Shown here in pieces: positions 39,849 to 50,016 of a stretch of DNA of 64,000 nucleotides. A program made the position numbers and the translations under genes. The DNA is from Haemophilus haemolyticus. Lineage in GTDB: Bacteria > Pseudomonadota > Gammaproteobacteria > Enterobacterales > Pasteurellaceae. Numbering within the stretch: position 1 is the stretch's first letter; each line of letters begins with the position of its first letter. The notes beneath the pieces are model-generated. The model did no database searches, was not told the DNA's origin, and worked only from the letters and a program-made list of their open reading frames with translations. Where the stretch lies: positions 1,404,501 through 1,468,500 of the forward strand of contig NZ_CP031243.1 in assembly GCF_003352385.1 (NCBI RefSeq), written 5' to 3'.

Positions 39849-39915
39849 TTCAAATCCTTATCAAAATAGAAAAGTGAGCAACAAGGCTCACTTTTTATTG
39901 TACGAAGTGCGGTAA

Positions 39916-40584
39916 TTATTTATGGGATTTTGCCCAATTTAAGAAACGTGTTTGAGTTTCTTTATCAGCTTGTTGGAACCAATATTGAAGCTGTTGCTCT
40001 GCAACGTTTTCACCTTGAACAACCACTTTACCTTTATTCGCTTTTGCATTACTTGCTGGAGTAGCGACCATTGGGCTAGCAGCTGTGGTTGCAGCAAATG
40101 CAGCAACAGATGCGGTTGCACCAGAGGCATTATATTCAGCAAGATCATTCACCACATTAGCACTTGGGAATAAACCTTCTTGTTTTAACACATCCACTTT
40201 TGTTGAAAGCGTATTACCAGATTTTGTTTTTACGATAATGCTTGGCATCTCATTGAATTTATCGCTTTCAGAACGACTACGAATAACTGGCGCAGAAATA
40301 ACAAGATCCTCTGTGCTACCTTGGAATGTCACAATTACTGGATTAGATTCAAAAAGGGTTTGGCTAGATCCAGAACCAATAATTTCACTTAAACGAACAA
40401 CAACCTGATGGTTTTGGGTGTCATTTACAGCAAAGGTTTTAGCATCCTTTGCAAGAGATTTAGATGCCTTTTGACCATCAATGGCTAAAAGCTCAAGGTT
40501 AGATGAAGTAGAAACCATGCCAGCAAAAGTCGCTGTGCTAGCACATAATGTTGCAAGACCTAATACAACAGCACGTAATTTCAT
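39916..40584 (-). CDS. DUF2057 (UPF0319) secreted protein, YccT-like
   Basis: This 222-residue protein has a signal peptide (MKLRAVVLGLATLCASTATFA). The mature part (SSNLELLAIDGQKASKSL, NHQVVVRLSEIIGSGSSQTLFESNPVIVTF) matches the DUF2057 family; E. coli YccT (CsgI) in this family inhibits curli assembly. No curli genes are visible here, so that role cannot be assumed. The C-terminus QYWFQQADKETQTRFLNWAKSHK is conserved-looking. It precedes the YccS-like gene. Confidence 0.88.
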   Translation of the reverse strand: MKLRAVVLGLATLCASTATFAGMVSTSSNLELLAIDGQKASKSLAKDAKTFAVNDTQNHQVVVRLSEIIGSGSSQTLFESNPVIVTFQGSTEDLVISAPVIRSRSESDKFNEMPSIIVKTKSGNTLSTKVDVLKQEGLFPSANVVNDLAEYNASGATASVAAFAATTAASPMVATPASNAKANKGKVVVQGENVAEQQLQYWFQQADKETQTRFLNWAKSHK

Positions 40585-40784
40585 AATTGCTCCTTTGGTA
40601 TAAATGAAATTCTTGCCTATGCTATGCTAAATCAGGAAAAATGAAAATAAAAAAGTGAGAATTGGTTTAAAAACCTTTGTTGTAATAGCACAAATACTCA
40701 CAATATTTTATCATATTGATATCTAGCCTAGTCACAACTAGTAAAAAGCACAATGTAATCTATTAAATATCAATAGGAGTAACA

Positions 40785-41846
40785 ATGTTAAACGATATTT
40801 TAACTGGCTATGGAATTTTTATTCTGGAAATTTTGACAATTTTATTACTCATTCTTGCTATTGTTGGTTTGGTAATTTCTTATCGTCAACATAACAAATC
40901 TAAAATAGGGGAATTAGAAATTAAAGATTTATCTGAAGAATTTGATCATCAAGTTCGTGTATTGCGTGATTTTAATCTTTCAGAAGAAGAGCTAAAACAG
41001 CAAGCGAAAGCAGAGAAAAAAGCCGAAAAACAAAAGGCTAAAAAACGTAAAGAGAAATTAAAAAAAGGTGAAACCTTAGATGACGAAAAGAAAAGCTGTG
41101 TGTATGTCTTAGATTTTCATGGTGATATTTCAGCGTCAGAAACGACCGCACTTCGCGAAGAAATTTCAGCAATTTTAAATGTAGCAAAACCAGAAGACGA
41201 AGTATTATTACGTTTAGAAAGCCCAGGTGGTATTGTTCATGATTATGGATTTGCAGCTTCTCAGTTGTCTCGTTTGAAACAAAAAGGCATAAAATTAACC
41301 ATCGCTGTAGATAAGGTTGCCGCAAGTGGCGGTTATATGATGGCTTGTATAGCAGATAAAATTGTATCTGCGCCTTTTGCTGTCATTGGTTCTATTGGCG
41401 TCGTAGCACAAATTCCAAACGTTCATCGTTTATTGAAAAAGTATGATGTTGATGTAGATGTGATGACTGCGGGTGAGTTTAAACGCACAGTAACTGTATT
41501 AGGTGAGAATACCGAAAAAGGTAAACAAAAATTTCAACAAGAGTTGGAAGAAACACATAAATTATTTAAACAATTCGTCTCACAGAATCGCCCTTGTGTA
41601 GATATTGATAAAATTGCTACTGGGGAACATTGGTTTGGCCAACAAGCAATCGACTTGAAATTAGTCGATGAAATTTCAACCAGTGATGATTTAATTTTGG
41701 AAAAAATGAAAGAAAAACATGTGTTAAGTGTAAAGTACCGCTTGAAAAAATCCTTAATAAAAAAATTAGGTCGTCAAGCTGAAGAAAGTGTGGTAAATAT
41801 TATTCATCGTTATGCTACAAAGCGAGCAAATGATTTTATACATTAA
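40785..41846 (+). CDS. sohB: SohB, S49-family inner-membrane peptidase
   Basis: This 353-residue protein has an N-terminal membrane helix (ILEILTILLLILAIVGLVIS), a charged cytoplasmic-looking linker rich in Lys and Glu (about 60-95) and an S49 peptidase domain. The catalytic Ser is in KVAASGGYMMACIADKI; the segment APFAVIGSIGVVAQIPN is typical. A high-copy suppressor of htrA (degP) in E. coli, it probably cuts membrane or periplasmic peptides. AGGAGT precedes the ATG. Confidence 0.94.
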   Translation: MLNDILTGYGIFILEILTILLLILAIVGLVISYRQHNKSKIGELEIKDLSEEFDHQVRVLRDFNLSEEELKQQAKAEKKAEKQKAKKRKEKLKKGETLDDEKKSCVYVLDFHGDISASETTALREEISAILNVAKPEDEVLLRLESPGGIVHDYGFAASQLSRLKQKGIKLTIAVDKVAASGGYMMACIADKIVSAPFAVIGSIGVVAQIPNVHRLLKKYDVDVDVMTAGEFKRTVTVLGENTEKGKQKFQQELEETHKLFKQFVSQNRPCVDIDKIATGEHWFGQQAIDLKLVDEISTSDDLILEKMKEKHVLSVKYRLKKSLIKKLGRQAEESVVNIIHRYATKRANDFIH

Positions 41847-42031
41847 ATATAGATATCTTTACATTTCTTTACAAAAAAGAGAGTTAGTTCACTGATTTTA
41901 TTGTTTACAAGTCGATTTTTTGCCTTTAGTATGTGCGACCGAAACTTTGACAGTTTTATAATATTTAATTCGTGAAGTTTAGTTATTTATCCTCTTTCCA
42001 AAGAGTTATTGACAAATAAAAGGTAAAACAA

Positions 42032-42883
42032 ATGAAATTATCTCGTATTTTATTATCAAGCATTGCTATTGCAACTGTTGCCGCTTGTGGCAACTTAAGC
42101 AAAGTGACTGACGCAGGTACCCCAGAATATAAAGACGTAAATGGTGAACAAGTTCCTCAATTAGTATGGCCTAAAATTGATTCAGCGAAGTTCAATCATG
42201 ATGGTAGCCAATTTGGTACTTGGCCAAACTGGGATAATGTACGCATGATTGAAAATGGCATGAACAAAGATCAAATTCGTCAATTAATTGGTGATCCACA
42301 CTTCACTGAAGGTTTGTATGGTGTATCTGAATGGGATTATGTATTCAATTATCGTGAAAATGGCACCCACAAAATTTGTCAATATAAAGTATTATTTGAT
42401 AAAAACCATAATGCGCAAAGTTTCTTCTGGTATCCAAACGGTTGTAACGGAAATTCAGCATTCAATTTGAGTGGCGACTCCTTATTTGATTTTAACAAAG
42501 ATACTTTAACAGCTCAGGGTAAGAAGGTAGTTGATAGTGTTGCATCTCAATTAAAATCTACTGGTGCGAAAGAAGTTAAAGTTGCTGGTTATACAGATCG
42601 TTTAGGTTCTGATGCTTACAATTTGGATCTATCTCAACGTCGTGCAAATACCGTTAAAGCTCGTTTAGTTGAAGATGGTGTAAATTCTCTAATTACTGCT
42701 GTAGGCTATGGTAAAAATCCTCAAGTAAAAGCTTGTGAGGGTATTAATGGACAAGCGTTAAAAGATTGTTTACGTCCTAATCGTCGTGTTGAGATCACTG
42801 CCTCTGGTTCTGAATTAAAACTACAAGAAGGTGGAAAATCTAACGGTGGTACTCAAGGTCCAGTAAAACTATACCAAAAATAA
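42032..42883 (+). CDS. Outer-membrane lipoprotein with BamE-like and OmpA C-terminal domains
   Basis: This 283-residue protein has lipobox VAAC (Cys19). Residues about 65-145 (MIENGMNKDQIRQLIGDPHFTEG...WDYVFNY) resemble the SmpA/OmlA (BamE) fold. Residues about 150-265 form an OmpA C-terminal peptidoglycan-binding domain (GDSLFDFNKDTLTAQGKK, VAGYTDRLGSDAYN, SQRRANTVKARL, CLRPNRRVEI). It should tether outer membrane to peptidoglycan. The combination in one short lipoprotein is notable. Monocistronic with a strong terminator. No gene symbol is offered. Confidence 0.88.
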   Translation: MKLSRILLSSIAIATVAACGNLSKVTDAGTPEYKDVNGEQVPQLVWPKIDSAKFNHDGSQFGTWPNWDNVRMIENGMNKDQIRQLIGDPHFTEGLYGVSEWDYVFNYRENGTHKICQYKVLFDKNHNAQSFFWYPNGCNGNSAFNLSGDSLFDFNKDTLTAQGKKVVDSVASQLKSTGAKEVKVAGYTDRLGSDAYNLDLSQRRANTVKARLVEDGVNSLITAVGYGKNPQVKACEGINGQALKDCLRPNRRVEITASGSELKLQEGGKSNGGTQGPVKLYQK

Positions 42884-42950
42884 TTGATATAGAACGTCAA
42901 ATAGTACTCTACTAACATAATCAAGTTGAGTATTGTTAATTCAGATATTG

Positions 42951-42986
42951 CGCAGCTAATCATTTAAATGATTAGCTGCATTTTTT
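42951..42986 (+). terminator. Terminator after the OmpA-type lipoprotein gene
   Basis: GCAGCTAATCATTT (42952-42965) is directly followed by its complement AAATGATTAGCTGC (42966-42979) and then TTTTTT. A very strong intrinsic terminator. Confidence 0.92.
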
Positions 42987-43065
42987 ATTCATATCTAACA
43001 AAACGTGAAAATCTCAATTTTCTCTTTCTCCTACCCCAAATTTTCTATTGTTATCGTTCCTATAA

Positions 43066-43683
<618 letters not shown>

Positions 43684-43687
43684 TAAA

Positions 43688-43771
43688 ATGATTTATCTTT
43701 TAATGGCTATTACTATTTTGATTTTATTTATTGGATTCTCTCAGTATTTTTCAGGAACAAGAAAGAAATAA
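43688..43771 (+). CDS. 27-residue single-span membrane peptide between rnfA and rnfB
   Basis: An ATG at 43688, four bases after the rnfA stop, opens a 27-codon frame, [20 protein letters not shown] followed by FSGTRKK. Its stop overlaps the rnfB ATG as TAATG, the same coupling seen between other genes in this operon. The peptide is one hydrophobic helix with a basic C-terminus, which suggests an inner-membrane miniprotein. No strong ribosome site is visible, so it would depend on translation of rnfA. I know of no named Rnf component like this; it could be a spacer ORF that couples rnfB to rnfA. Confidence 0.55.
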   Translation: MIYLLMAITILILFIGFSQYFSGTRKK

Positions 43772-44352
43772 TGACCCTTCTATTCATCGTAATCACTTTA
43801 CTCGCTTTAATTTTCGGTGCGATTTTAGGCTTTGCTTCACTTAAACTCAAAATCGAAGCCGATCCCATTGTGGAAAAAATCGACTCTATTTTGCCACAAA
43901 GCCAATGTGGACAATGTGGTTATCCAGGCTGCAAACCATACGCTGAAGCTATTTGCAATGGAGATGAAATCACAAAATGTATTCCTGGAGGTCAACCTAC
44001 CATCGTAAAAATCGCAGAGATTTTAGGTGTTGATGTGCCAGCTATGGACGGCGTAGAAGAACCTATCGAGAAAGTCGCTTTTATTGATGAAAATATGTGT
44101 ATTGGCTGCACGAAATGTATCCAAGCCTGTCCTGTTGATGCCATTATTGGTACAAATAAATTCATGCATACGATCATTCCAGATCTATGTACAGGTTGTG
44201 AACTTTGCGTAGCTCCCTGCCCGACAGATTGTATATCAATGATTCCCGTGAAAAAAAATATCGATAATTGGGATTGGAAGTTTGATGCCAAATTAGTCAT
44301 TCCAGTAATGAATGTAAATGGTACTGAGAAAAAATTGGTTGTGGGGGAATAA
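43771..44352 (+). CDS. rnfB: RnfB, iron-sulfur subunit
   Basis: This 193-residue protein has an N-terminal membrane anchor (residues 1-25), a 4Fe-4S domain with [18 protein letters not shown] and two ferredoxin-type clusters ([24 protein letters not shown]). It passes electrons between the cytoplasmic donor side and the membrane part of Rnf. The start overlaps the small ORF stop, and rnfC begins on the next base after the rnfB stop. Complete for the short gammaproteobacterial form. Confidence 0.96.
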   Translation: MTLLFIVITLLALIFGAILGFASLKLKIEADPIVEKIDSILPQSQCGQCGYPGCKPYAEAICNGDEITKCIPGGQPTIVKIAEILGVDVPAMDGVEEPIEKVAFIDENMCIGCTKCIQACPVDAIIGTNKFMHTIIPDLCTGCELCVAPCPTDCISMIPVKKNIDNWDWKFDAKLVIPVMNVNGTEKKLVVGE

Positions 44353-46728
44353 ATGGCGGACGTATTATCTCGTTTCAATTCCGGTAAATTATGGGATTTC
44401 AAAGGTGGCATTCATCCGCCTGAAATGAAATCACAATCTAATTCACAACCACTACGTCATCACCCTTTAGTCACGGATTTTTACATTCCTCTTAAACAGC
44501 ACGCAGGAACAACAGGAAATCTCTTGGTAAAAGAGGGCGATTACGTACTAAAAGGTCAAGCCTTAACAAAAGGTGATGGCTTGCGTATGTTGCCAGTTCA
44601 CGCGCCAACTTCAGGCACAATTAAATCGATTAAACCTTATGTCGCCGCACATCCGTCTGGTCTTGATGAACCAGCAATTCATTTGCAAGCGGATGGCTTA
44701 GATCAATGGCTAGAGCGTAATCCTATTGATGATTTTTTAACACTCTCGTCAGAACAACTCATTAACAAAATCTATCAAGCAGGTATAGCTGGCTTGGGCG
44801 GTGCAGTGTTTCCGACTGCCGCTAAAATTCAATCAGCAGAGAAAAAAGTTAAACTCCTAATTATCAATGGTGCAGAATGTGAGCCTTATATTACTTGTGA
44901 TGATCGTCTTATGCGTGAACGCTCAGATGAAATCTTAGAAGGCATTCGTATTTTGCGTTATATCCTACGACCTGAAAACGTAGTCATCGCCATTGAAGAT
45001 AACAAACCTGAAGCGATAGAGGCAATTAGCAAAGCGCTACAGGGAGCAAATGACATTAGCATTCGAGTAATTCCAACAAAATATCCTTCGGGTGCTGCAA
45101 AACAACTTATTTATTTGCTTACAGGAATGGAAGTGCCAAGTGGTGTGCGTTCTTCTAGTATTGGCGTACTGATGCATAATGTTGGTACAGCCTTTGCAAT
45201 TAAAAGAGCGGTTATAAATGACGAACCTTTAATTGAACGTGTCGTCACCCTTACTGGTGATAAAATTTCTGAAAAAGGTAATTATTGGGTCCGACTTGGT
45301 ACACCAATTTCTCAAGTATTGATGCACGCTGGTTATCAATTTGATGAACGTTATCCAGTGTTTGCAGGTGGCCCGATGATGGGATTGGAACTTTCCAATC
45401 TCAATGCACCAGTGACAAAAATTGTCAACTGCTTGCTTGCACCAGACTATTTTGAATATGCAGAACCAGAGCCTGAACAAGCTTGTATTCGCTGTTCTAG
45501 CTGTTCTGATGCCTGCCCAGTCAACTTGATGCCACAGCAACTCTACTGGTTTGCGCGTAGTGAAGATCACAAAAAATCGGAAGAATACGCCCTCAAAGAT
45601 TGTATCGAGTGTGGGATTTGCGCCTACGTATGCCCAAGCCATATTCCACTGATTCAATATTTCCGCCAAGAAAAAGCAAAAATTTGGCAAATCAAAGAAA
45701 AACAAAAGAAATCAGATGAAGCCAAAATTCGCTTTGAAGCAAAACAAGCACGGATGGAACGTGAAGAACAAGAGCGTAAAGCGCGTTCACAACGTGCAGC
45801 AGAAGCACGTCGAGAAGAATTAGCGCAAACCAAAGGTGAAGATCCTGTTAAAGCGGCGCTAGAACGCTTGAAAGCGAAAAAATCCACTGAAACAGAATCA
45901 GTACAAGTTAAAACGATTACCTCAGAAAAAGGGGAAGTTTTACCTGATAACGCTGATTTAATGGCACAACGTAAAGCTCGTCGTCTGGCTCGTCAGCAAG
46001 CAGAATCTCAAGTCGAAAACCAAGAACAACAAACTCAACCAACCGATGCGAAAAAAGCAGCAGTTGCAGCCGCGCTTGCTCGAGCAAAAGCGAAAAAACT
46101 TGCTCAAGCAAATGAAACCGCTGAATCAGTCTCAAATACTCAAACCGTAGAAAGTGCGGTAGAAAAAACAGAAGAAAATTCAACCGCACTTGATCCGAAA
46201 AAAGTAGCCGTAGCCGCTGCGATTGCTCGAGCAAAAGTAAAAAAACTTGCTCAAGCAAATGAAACCTCTGAATCTGTCTCAAATACTCAAACCGTAGAAA
46301 GTGCGGTAGAAAAAACAGACGAAAATTCAACCGCACTTGATCCAAAAAAAGCAGCCGTAGCTGCAGCGATTGCCCATGCAAAAGCAAAAAAACTTGCACA
46401 AGCAAATGAAACCTCTGAATCAGTCTCAAATACTCAAACCGTAGAAAGTGCAGTAGAAAAAACAGAAGAAAATTCAACCGCACTTGATCCGAAAAAAGCG
46501 GCGGTAGCCGCTGCGATTGCTCGTGCAAAAGCAAAAAAGCTGGCTCAAGCGAATGGAACAAAAGAATCTGTGCCAAGCACTCAAGCCGTAGAAAGTGCGG
46601 TAGAAAAAACAGAAGAAAATTCAACCGCACTCGATCCGAAAAAAGCAGCGGTAGCTGCGGCTATTGCTCGAGCAAAAGCAAAGAAATTGGCAAAAACACA
46701 AGCAACATTAGAAAATAATCAGGAATAA
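44353..46728 (+). CDS. rnfC: RnfC with repeat-rich C-terminal tail
   Basis: This 791-residue subunit binds NADH/FMN and feeds electrons into Rnf. The core (1-450) has [46 protein letters not shown] and two 4Fe-4S motifs ([28 protein letters not shown]). A basic coiled-coil linker follows (about 450-565), then four 49-residue repeats plus a partial fifth ([20 protein letters not shown]...STALDP). Alanine-rich tail repeats are known in RsxC. Here each repeat contains one or two uptake-signal cores in the DNA. Confidence 0.95.
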   Translation: MADVLSRFNSGKLWDFKGGIHPPEMKSQSNSQPLRHHPLVTDFYIPLKQHAGTTGNLLVKEGDYVLKGQALTKGDGLRMLPVHAPTSGTIKSIKPYVAAHPSGLDEPAIHLQADGLDQWLERNPIDDFLTLSSEQLINKIYQAGIAGLGGAVFPTAAKIQSAEKKVKLLIINGAECEPYITCDDRLMRERSDEILEGIRILRYILRPENVVIAIEDNKPEAIEAISKALQGANDISIRVIPTKYPSGAAKQLIYLLTGMEVPSGVRSSSIGVLMHNVGTAFAIKRAVINDEPLIERVVTLTGDKISEKGNYWVRLGTPISQVLMHAGYQFDERYPVFAGGPMMGLELSNLNAPVTKIVNCLLAPDYFEYAEPEPEQACIRCSSCSDACPVNLMPQQLYWFARSEDHKKSEEYALKDCIECGICAYVCPSHIPLIQYFRQEKAKIWQIKEKQKKSDEAKIRFEAKQARMEREEQERKARSQRAAEARREELAQTKGEDPVKAALERLKAKKSTETESVQVKTITSEKGEVLPDNADLMAQRKARRLARQQAESQVENQEQQTQPTDAKKAAVAAALARAKAKKLAQANETAESVSNTQTVESAVEKTEENSTALDPKKVAVAAAIARAKVKKLAQANETSESVSNTQTVESAVEKTDENSTALDPKKAAVAAAIAHAKAKKLAQANETSESVSNTQTVESAVEKTEENSTALDPKKAAVAAAIARAKAKKLAQANGTKESVPSTQAVESAVEKTEENSTALDPKKAAVAAAIARAKAKKLAKTQATLENNQE
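46051..46695 (+). repeat. 147-bp coding repeats in the rnfC tail with embedded uptake signals
   Basis: Units start at 46051, 46198, 46345 and 46492, with a partial unit at 46639-46695. Units 1 and 2 contain AAAGTGCGGT (encoding ESAV) and ACCGCACTT (encoding TAL) as an inverted pair; unit 3 has the first mutated (AGTGCAGT) and unit 4 the second (ACCGCACTC). Units differ by scattered substitutions, so the expansion is older than the adhesin array. Confidence 0.9.
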
Positions 46729-46732
46729 AATA

Positions 46733-47809
46733 ATGTTTAAAATGGTTAGCTCTCCTCATACTCATTCGGGGAAACTCACAGCGCGAATTATGCTTTGGGT
46801 AATGTTGGCAATGATGCCAGCTTTTTTCACGCAAATTTATTATTTTGGATTTGGCGTGGTGCTTCAATCTGTATTAGCCATTGGCACGGCAATTATTGCG
46901 GAATTTATTGCAATAAAATTACGCGGCAAAAAGCCGCTCAATTATCTTTCAGATTTCAGCGTATCCCTGACTGCGTTAATTTTGGCAATGGCTATTCCAC
47001 CTTATGCACCTTATTGGGTCATCATCATTGGAACACTCTGTGCAGTTTTATTAGGTAAACAGGTTTATGGTGGTTTAGGGCAAAATCCATTTAATCCAGC
47101 AATGATTGGCTATGTCATTCTTTTAATTTCATTCCCATTACAAATGACAACTTGGATGCCACCAATTAATTTATTACAGGAACCACCAACTTTTTCAGAT
47201 GCATTTTCATTAATATTTTCAGGTTTAACTACTGATGGATTTACGCTTTCACAACTTACACATAACATTGATGGCATCACCCAAGCAACACCTTTGGATA
47301 GCGCAAAGATCTTCTATAAAAGTCACACTCAATTAAATGATTTTTATGAATTGATTAAACTGCCGATTTTTATGGGTAATGGAACCGACTTTGCTCAAGG
47401 CTGGTGGCAAGTCAACGTGGCTTTCTTAGTGGGCGGAATTTTCCTTATTTTAAAACGTGTCATTCATTGGCAAATTCCAGTGGCGATGCTTGTCACCTTT
47501 TTCTGTTTAGCCACCGCGACCGCTTTTACTGGTTTCACGCATTTAAGTGCTATTAGCCAACTCGTGAGTGGTGCAATGATGTTTGGCGCATTTTTTATTG
47601 CGACAGATCCTGTCACAGCTTCCATTACACCACGAGGAAAAATTATATTTGGCGCATTAGTAGGGTTATTTGTCTATCTCATTCGCTATCAAGGAAACTT
47701 TCCAGATGGTGTAGCATTCGCAATTTTATTAAGTAATATTTGCGTCCCACTTATCGATCATTACACGCGTCCACGAGTATCTGGTTATCCAACAAAAGGA
47801 AAAAAATAA
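46733..47809 (+). CDS. rnfD: RnfD, membrane subunit with covalent FMN
   Basis: This 358-residue polytopic protein has about nine membrane helices. The FMN attachment site is the Thr in [25 protein letters not shown] (expected acceptor: [13 protein letters not shown] Thr). [15 protein letters not shown] and [18 protein letters not shown] are typical of RnfD/NqrB. It is followed by rnfG with a TAATG overlap. Length matches the family (about 350). Confidence 0.95.
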   Translation: MFKMVSSPHTHSGKLTARIMLWVMLAMMPAFFTQIYYFGFGVVLQSVLAIGTAIIAEFIAIKLRGKKPLNYLSDFSVSLTALILAMAIPPYAPYWVIIIGTLCAVLLGKQVYGGLGQNPFNPAMIGYVILLISFPLQMTTWMPPINLLQEPPTFSDAFSLIFSGLTTDGFTLSQLTHNIDGITQATPLDSAKIFYKSHTQLNDFYELIKLPIFMGNGTDFAQGWWQVNVAFLVGGIFLILKRVIHWQIPVAMLVTFFCLATATAFTGFTHLSAISQLVSGAMMFGAFFIATDPVTASITPRGKIIFGALVGLFVYLIRYQGNFPDGVAFAILLSNICVPLIDHYTRPRVSGYPTKGKK

Positions 47810-48432
47810 TGGGCACAGTAAAAATCACATCGCGTTACGGGATATTATTAGGCTTTGTCGCCCTACTCTGCACAGCCATTTCTGCGGGTATTTTTTTTCT
47901 AACAAAAGATAAAATTGACGCAGTGATGGCGGCACAACAACGAGAATTGCTTTTACAGGTCATTCCACAAGATTATTTCAATAATAATCTCTTAGAAAGT
48001 GCGGTTATCCCTCAAGATAAAAATTTGCTGGGCATTCAGAAAATTTATTTTGCGAAAAAAGATGGAAATCTTTCTGCCTATGCCTATGAAACCACCGCAC
48101 CAGATGGGTATTCTGGCGATATTCGTTTGCTTGTGGGATTAGATCCGAAAGGTGAAGTGTTAGGCGTGCGAGTCATTGAACACCATGAGACTCCTGGATT
48201 AGGCGATAAAATTGAACTCCGTATTTCCAACTGGATTCTAAATTTTACTCATCAATCAATTAATGAGCATAATTTGAGCGAATGGGCAGTAAAAAAAGAC
48301 GGCGGAAAATTTGATCAATTTTCTGGTGCAACCATTACACCTCGAGCAGTGGTAAATCAAACTAAACGATCAGCATTAATCATGATAAATAACCAAGCCT
48401 TGTTACAACAGCTTTCAACACAAGTGAAATAA
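47809..48432 (+). CDS. rnfG: RnfG, periplasmic flavoprotein subunit
   Basis: This 207-residue protein has one N-terminal membrane helix and a periplasmic FMN-binding domain; the covalent FMN Thr lies in [12 protein letters not shown] (S(G/A)AT motif). [17 protein letters not shown] is also conserved. The start at 47809 overlaps the rnfD stop; a longer in-frame start at 47740 inside rnfD is unlikely. Confidence 0.95.
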   Translation: MGTVKITSRYGILLGFVALLCTAISAGIFFLTKDKIDAVMAAQQRELLLQVIPQDYFNNNLLESAVIPQDKNLLGIQKIYFAKKDGNLSAYAYETTAPDGYSGDIRLLVGLDPKGEVLGVRVIEHHETPGLGDKIELRISNWILNFTHQSINEHNLSEWAVKKDGGKFDQFSGATITPRAVVNQTKRSALIMINNQALLQQLSTQVK

Positions 48433-48433
48433 T

Positions 48434-49141
48434 ATGACAGATTTAACTGAAAAAAATACCGCACTTGAAGAAGAACAGATAGAAAGTGCGGTTGAAAATC
48501 AACAAAAATCCATGTGGAAAGAAATCTTTGCTCAAGGAATTTGGAAAAATAATCCAGCGGTTGTCCAACTTCTTGGGCTTTGTCCGCTTTTAGCGGTGTC
48601 TAGTACCGCCACCAATGCACTTGGTTTAGGTTTAGCGACAATGCTTGTGCTCACTTGCACAAATACGGTCATTTCGCTTTTCCGTAAATATATTCCGAAT
48701 GAAATCCGCATTCCAATCTACGTGATGATTATTGCGACGACTGTAACTGTCGTTCAACTTTTAATGAATGCTTATACCTATACGCTTTATCAATCACTTG
48801 GGATTTTTATTCCACTCATCGTTACCAACTGTATTGTGATTGGTCGAGCAGAAGCGTTCGCCTCAAAAAACAGCTTACTCCATTCAGTTTGGGATGGGTT
48901 TTCAATGGGATTAGGAATGGCGCTTAGCTTGACAGTGCTTGGCGCATTGCGTGAAATCATTGGACAAGGTACGGTTTTTGATGGCATCGAAAATCTATTC
49001 GGCGAACAAGCTAAATTTTTAACGCTCCATATTTACCATACAGACAGCAGCTTTTTACTTTTCATTCTGCCACCAGGTGCATTTATAGGATTAGGCTTGC
49101 TCCTCGCCATAAAAAATCGAATTGATAATGTAAAAAAATAA
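48434..49141 (+). CDS. rnfE: RnfE, membrane subunit with uptake-signal-derived N-terminus
   Basis: This 235-residue subunit resembles RnfA in topology (six helices; [11 protein letters not shown] and [14 protein letters not shown] carry the symmetric cysteines). Residues about 1-30 extend beyond the usual RsxE start. They are encoded by an inverted uptake-signal pair (ACCGCACTT giving TAL; GAAAGTGCGGT giving ESAV), the same peptides seen in the RnfC repeats. Last gene of rnfABCDGE; nth follows 182 bp later. Confidence 0.95.
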   Translation: MTDLTEKNTALEEEQIESAVENQQKSMWKEIFAQGIWKNNPAVVQLLGLCPLLAVSSTATNALGLGLATMLVLTCTNTVISLFRKYIPNEIRIPIYVMIIATTVTVVQLLMNAYTYTLYQSLGIFIPLIVTNCIVIGRAEAFASKNSLLHSVWDGFSMGLGMALSLTVLGALREIIGQGTVFDGIENLFGEQAKFLTLHIYHTDSSFLLFILPPGAFIGLGLLLAIKNRIDNVKK

Positions 49142-49150
49142 GGCAACCAA

Positions 49151-49265
49151 ATCTTACTTTCCCTTACTTATGGGGGCAATGTCACAAAGTGACAAAAAGA
49201 GGTTCAAAGAAAATCTTGCCTTCCCCTGCTTGCGGAGGAAGGTGTCACGAAGTGACGGAAGGGGG
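49151..49265. repeat. Two diverged copies of a ~52-bp hairpin repeat
   Basis: Unit A (49151-49202) and unit B (49213-49265) align over their length, starting ATCTT(A/G)C and ending in GTCAC(A/G)AAGTGAC plus a purine-rich tail. Each holds the small hairpin GTCAC-(A/G)AA-GTGAC, and unit B also CCTTCC/GGAAGG. Similar hairpin cassettes occur in intergenic regions of many bacteria. It may act as the rnf terminator or be a REP-like element. Confidence 0.7.
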
Positions 49266-49323
49266 CTTGCAGTCTTCTAAACAGACAATTCCAATAAATT
49301 AAATAGGCTAATTTCTACAAAAT

Positions 49324-49959
49324 ATGAACAAAACAAAAAGAATCGAAATACTCACAAGATTACGAGAGCAAAATCCCCACCCGACCACAGAATTACAGTA
49401 TAATTCGCCCTTCGAATTATTAATTGCGGTAATTCTATCGGCACAAGCAACTGATAAAGGTGTGAATAAAGCGACAGAAAAACTATTTCCTGTTGCAAAC
49501 ACGCCTCAAGCGATTTTAGATTTAGGATTAGATGGTTTAAAAAGCTATATTAAAACTATCGGGCTTTTTAATAGCAAAGCAGAAAACATTATCAAAACTT
49601 GCCGTGATTTAATTGAAAAGCACAACGGTAAAGTGCCCGAAAATCGCGAAGCCTTAGAAGCATTAGCAGGGGTGGGCAGAAAAACAGCCAATGTTGTACT
49701 AAATACAGCATTTGGTCATCCAACTATTGCGGTGGATACCCATATTTTCCGTGTATGCAATCGAACTAATTTTGCACCAGGTAAAGACGTTGTAAAAGTG
49801 GAAGAAAAACTGCTTAAAGTCGTACCTGATGAATTTAAAGTGGATGTTCACCATTGGTTGATCTTACACGGACGCTATACTTGCATTGCACGCAAGCCTC
49901 GCTGCGGATCTTGCATTATTGAAGATCTTTGTGAATATAAAGAAAAAGTTGAGTTTTAA
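49324..49959 (+). CDS. nth: Endonuclease III
   Basis: This 211-residue DNA glycosylase/AP lyase removes oxidised pyrimidines. The helix-hairpin-helix LAGVGRKTANVVLN (catalytic Lys), the DTHIFRVCNR segment (catalytic Asp) and the C-terminal 4Fe-4S motif CIARKPRCGSCIIEDLC are present. The rnf-nth association is common in gammaproteobacteria. Complete. Confidence 0.97.
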   Translation: MNKTKRIEILTRLREQNPHPTTELQYNSPFELLIAVILSAQATDKGVNKATEKLFPVANTPQAILDLGLDGLKSYIKTIGLFNSKAENIIKTCRDLIEKHNGKVPENREALEALAGVGRKTANVVLNTAFGHPTIAVDTHIFRVCNRTNFAPGKDVVKVEEKLLKVVPDEFKVDVHHWLILHGRYTCIARKPRCGSCIIEDLCEYKEKVEF

Positions 49960-50016
49960 TTTTGCGGTAAAACACCCTAATTATTTACCGCACTTTTATT
50001 AAAAATAGGATAAAAA

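Noticed and set aside
41847..42031. TTGACA near 41950 as a promoter -35 for the OmpA-type lipoprotein
   Set aside because: The only good TATAAT starts five bases after it, so the spacing does not work; no clear alternative -10 was found.
45917..46630. A 237-residue Leu/Phe-rich minus-strand ORF
   Set aside because: It is the complement of the Ala/Lys/Glu-rich rnfC repeats; the composition is an artefact of the opposite strand.
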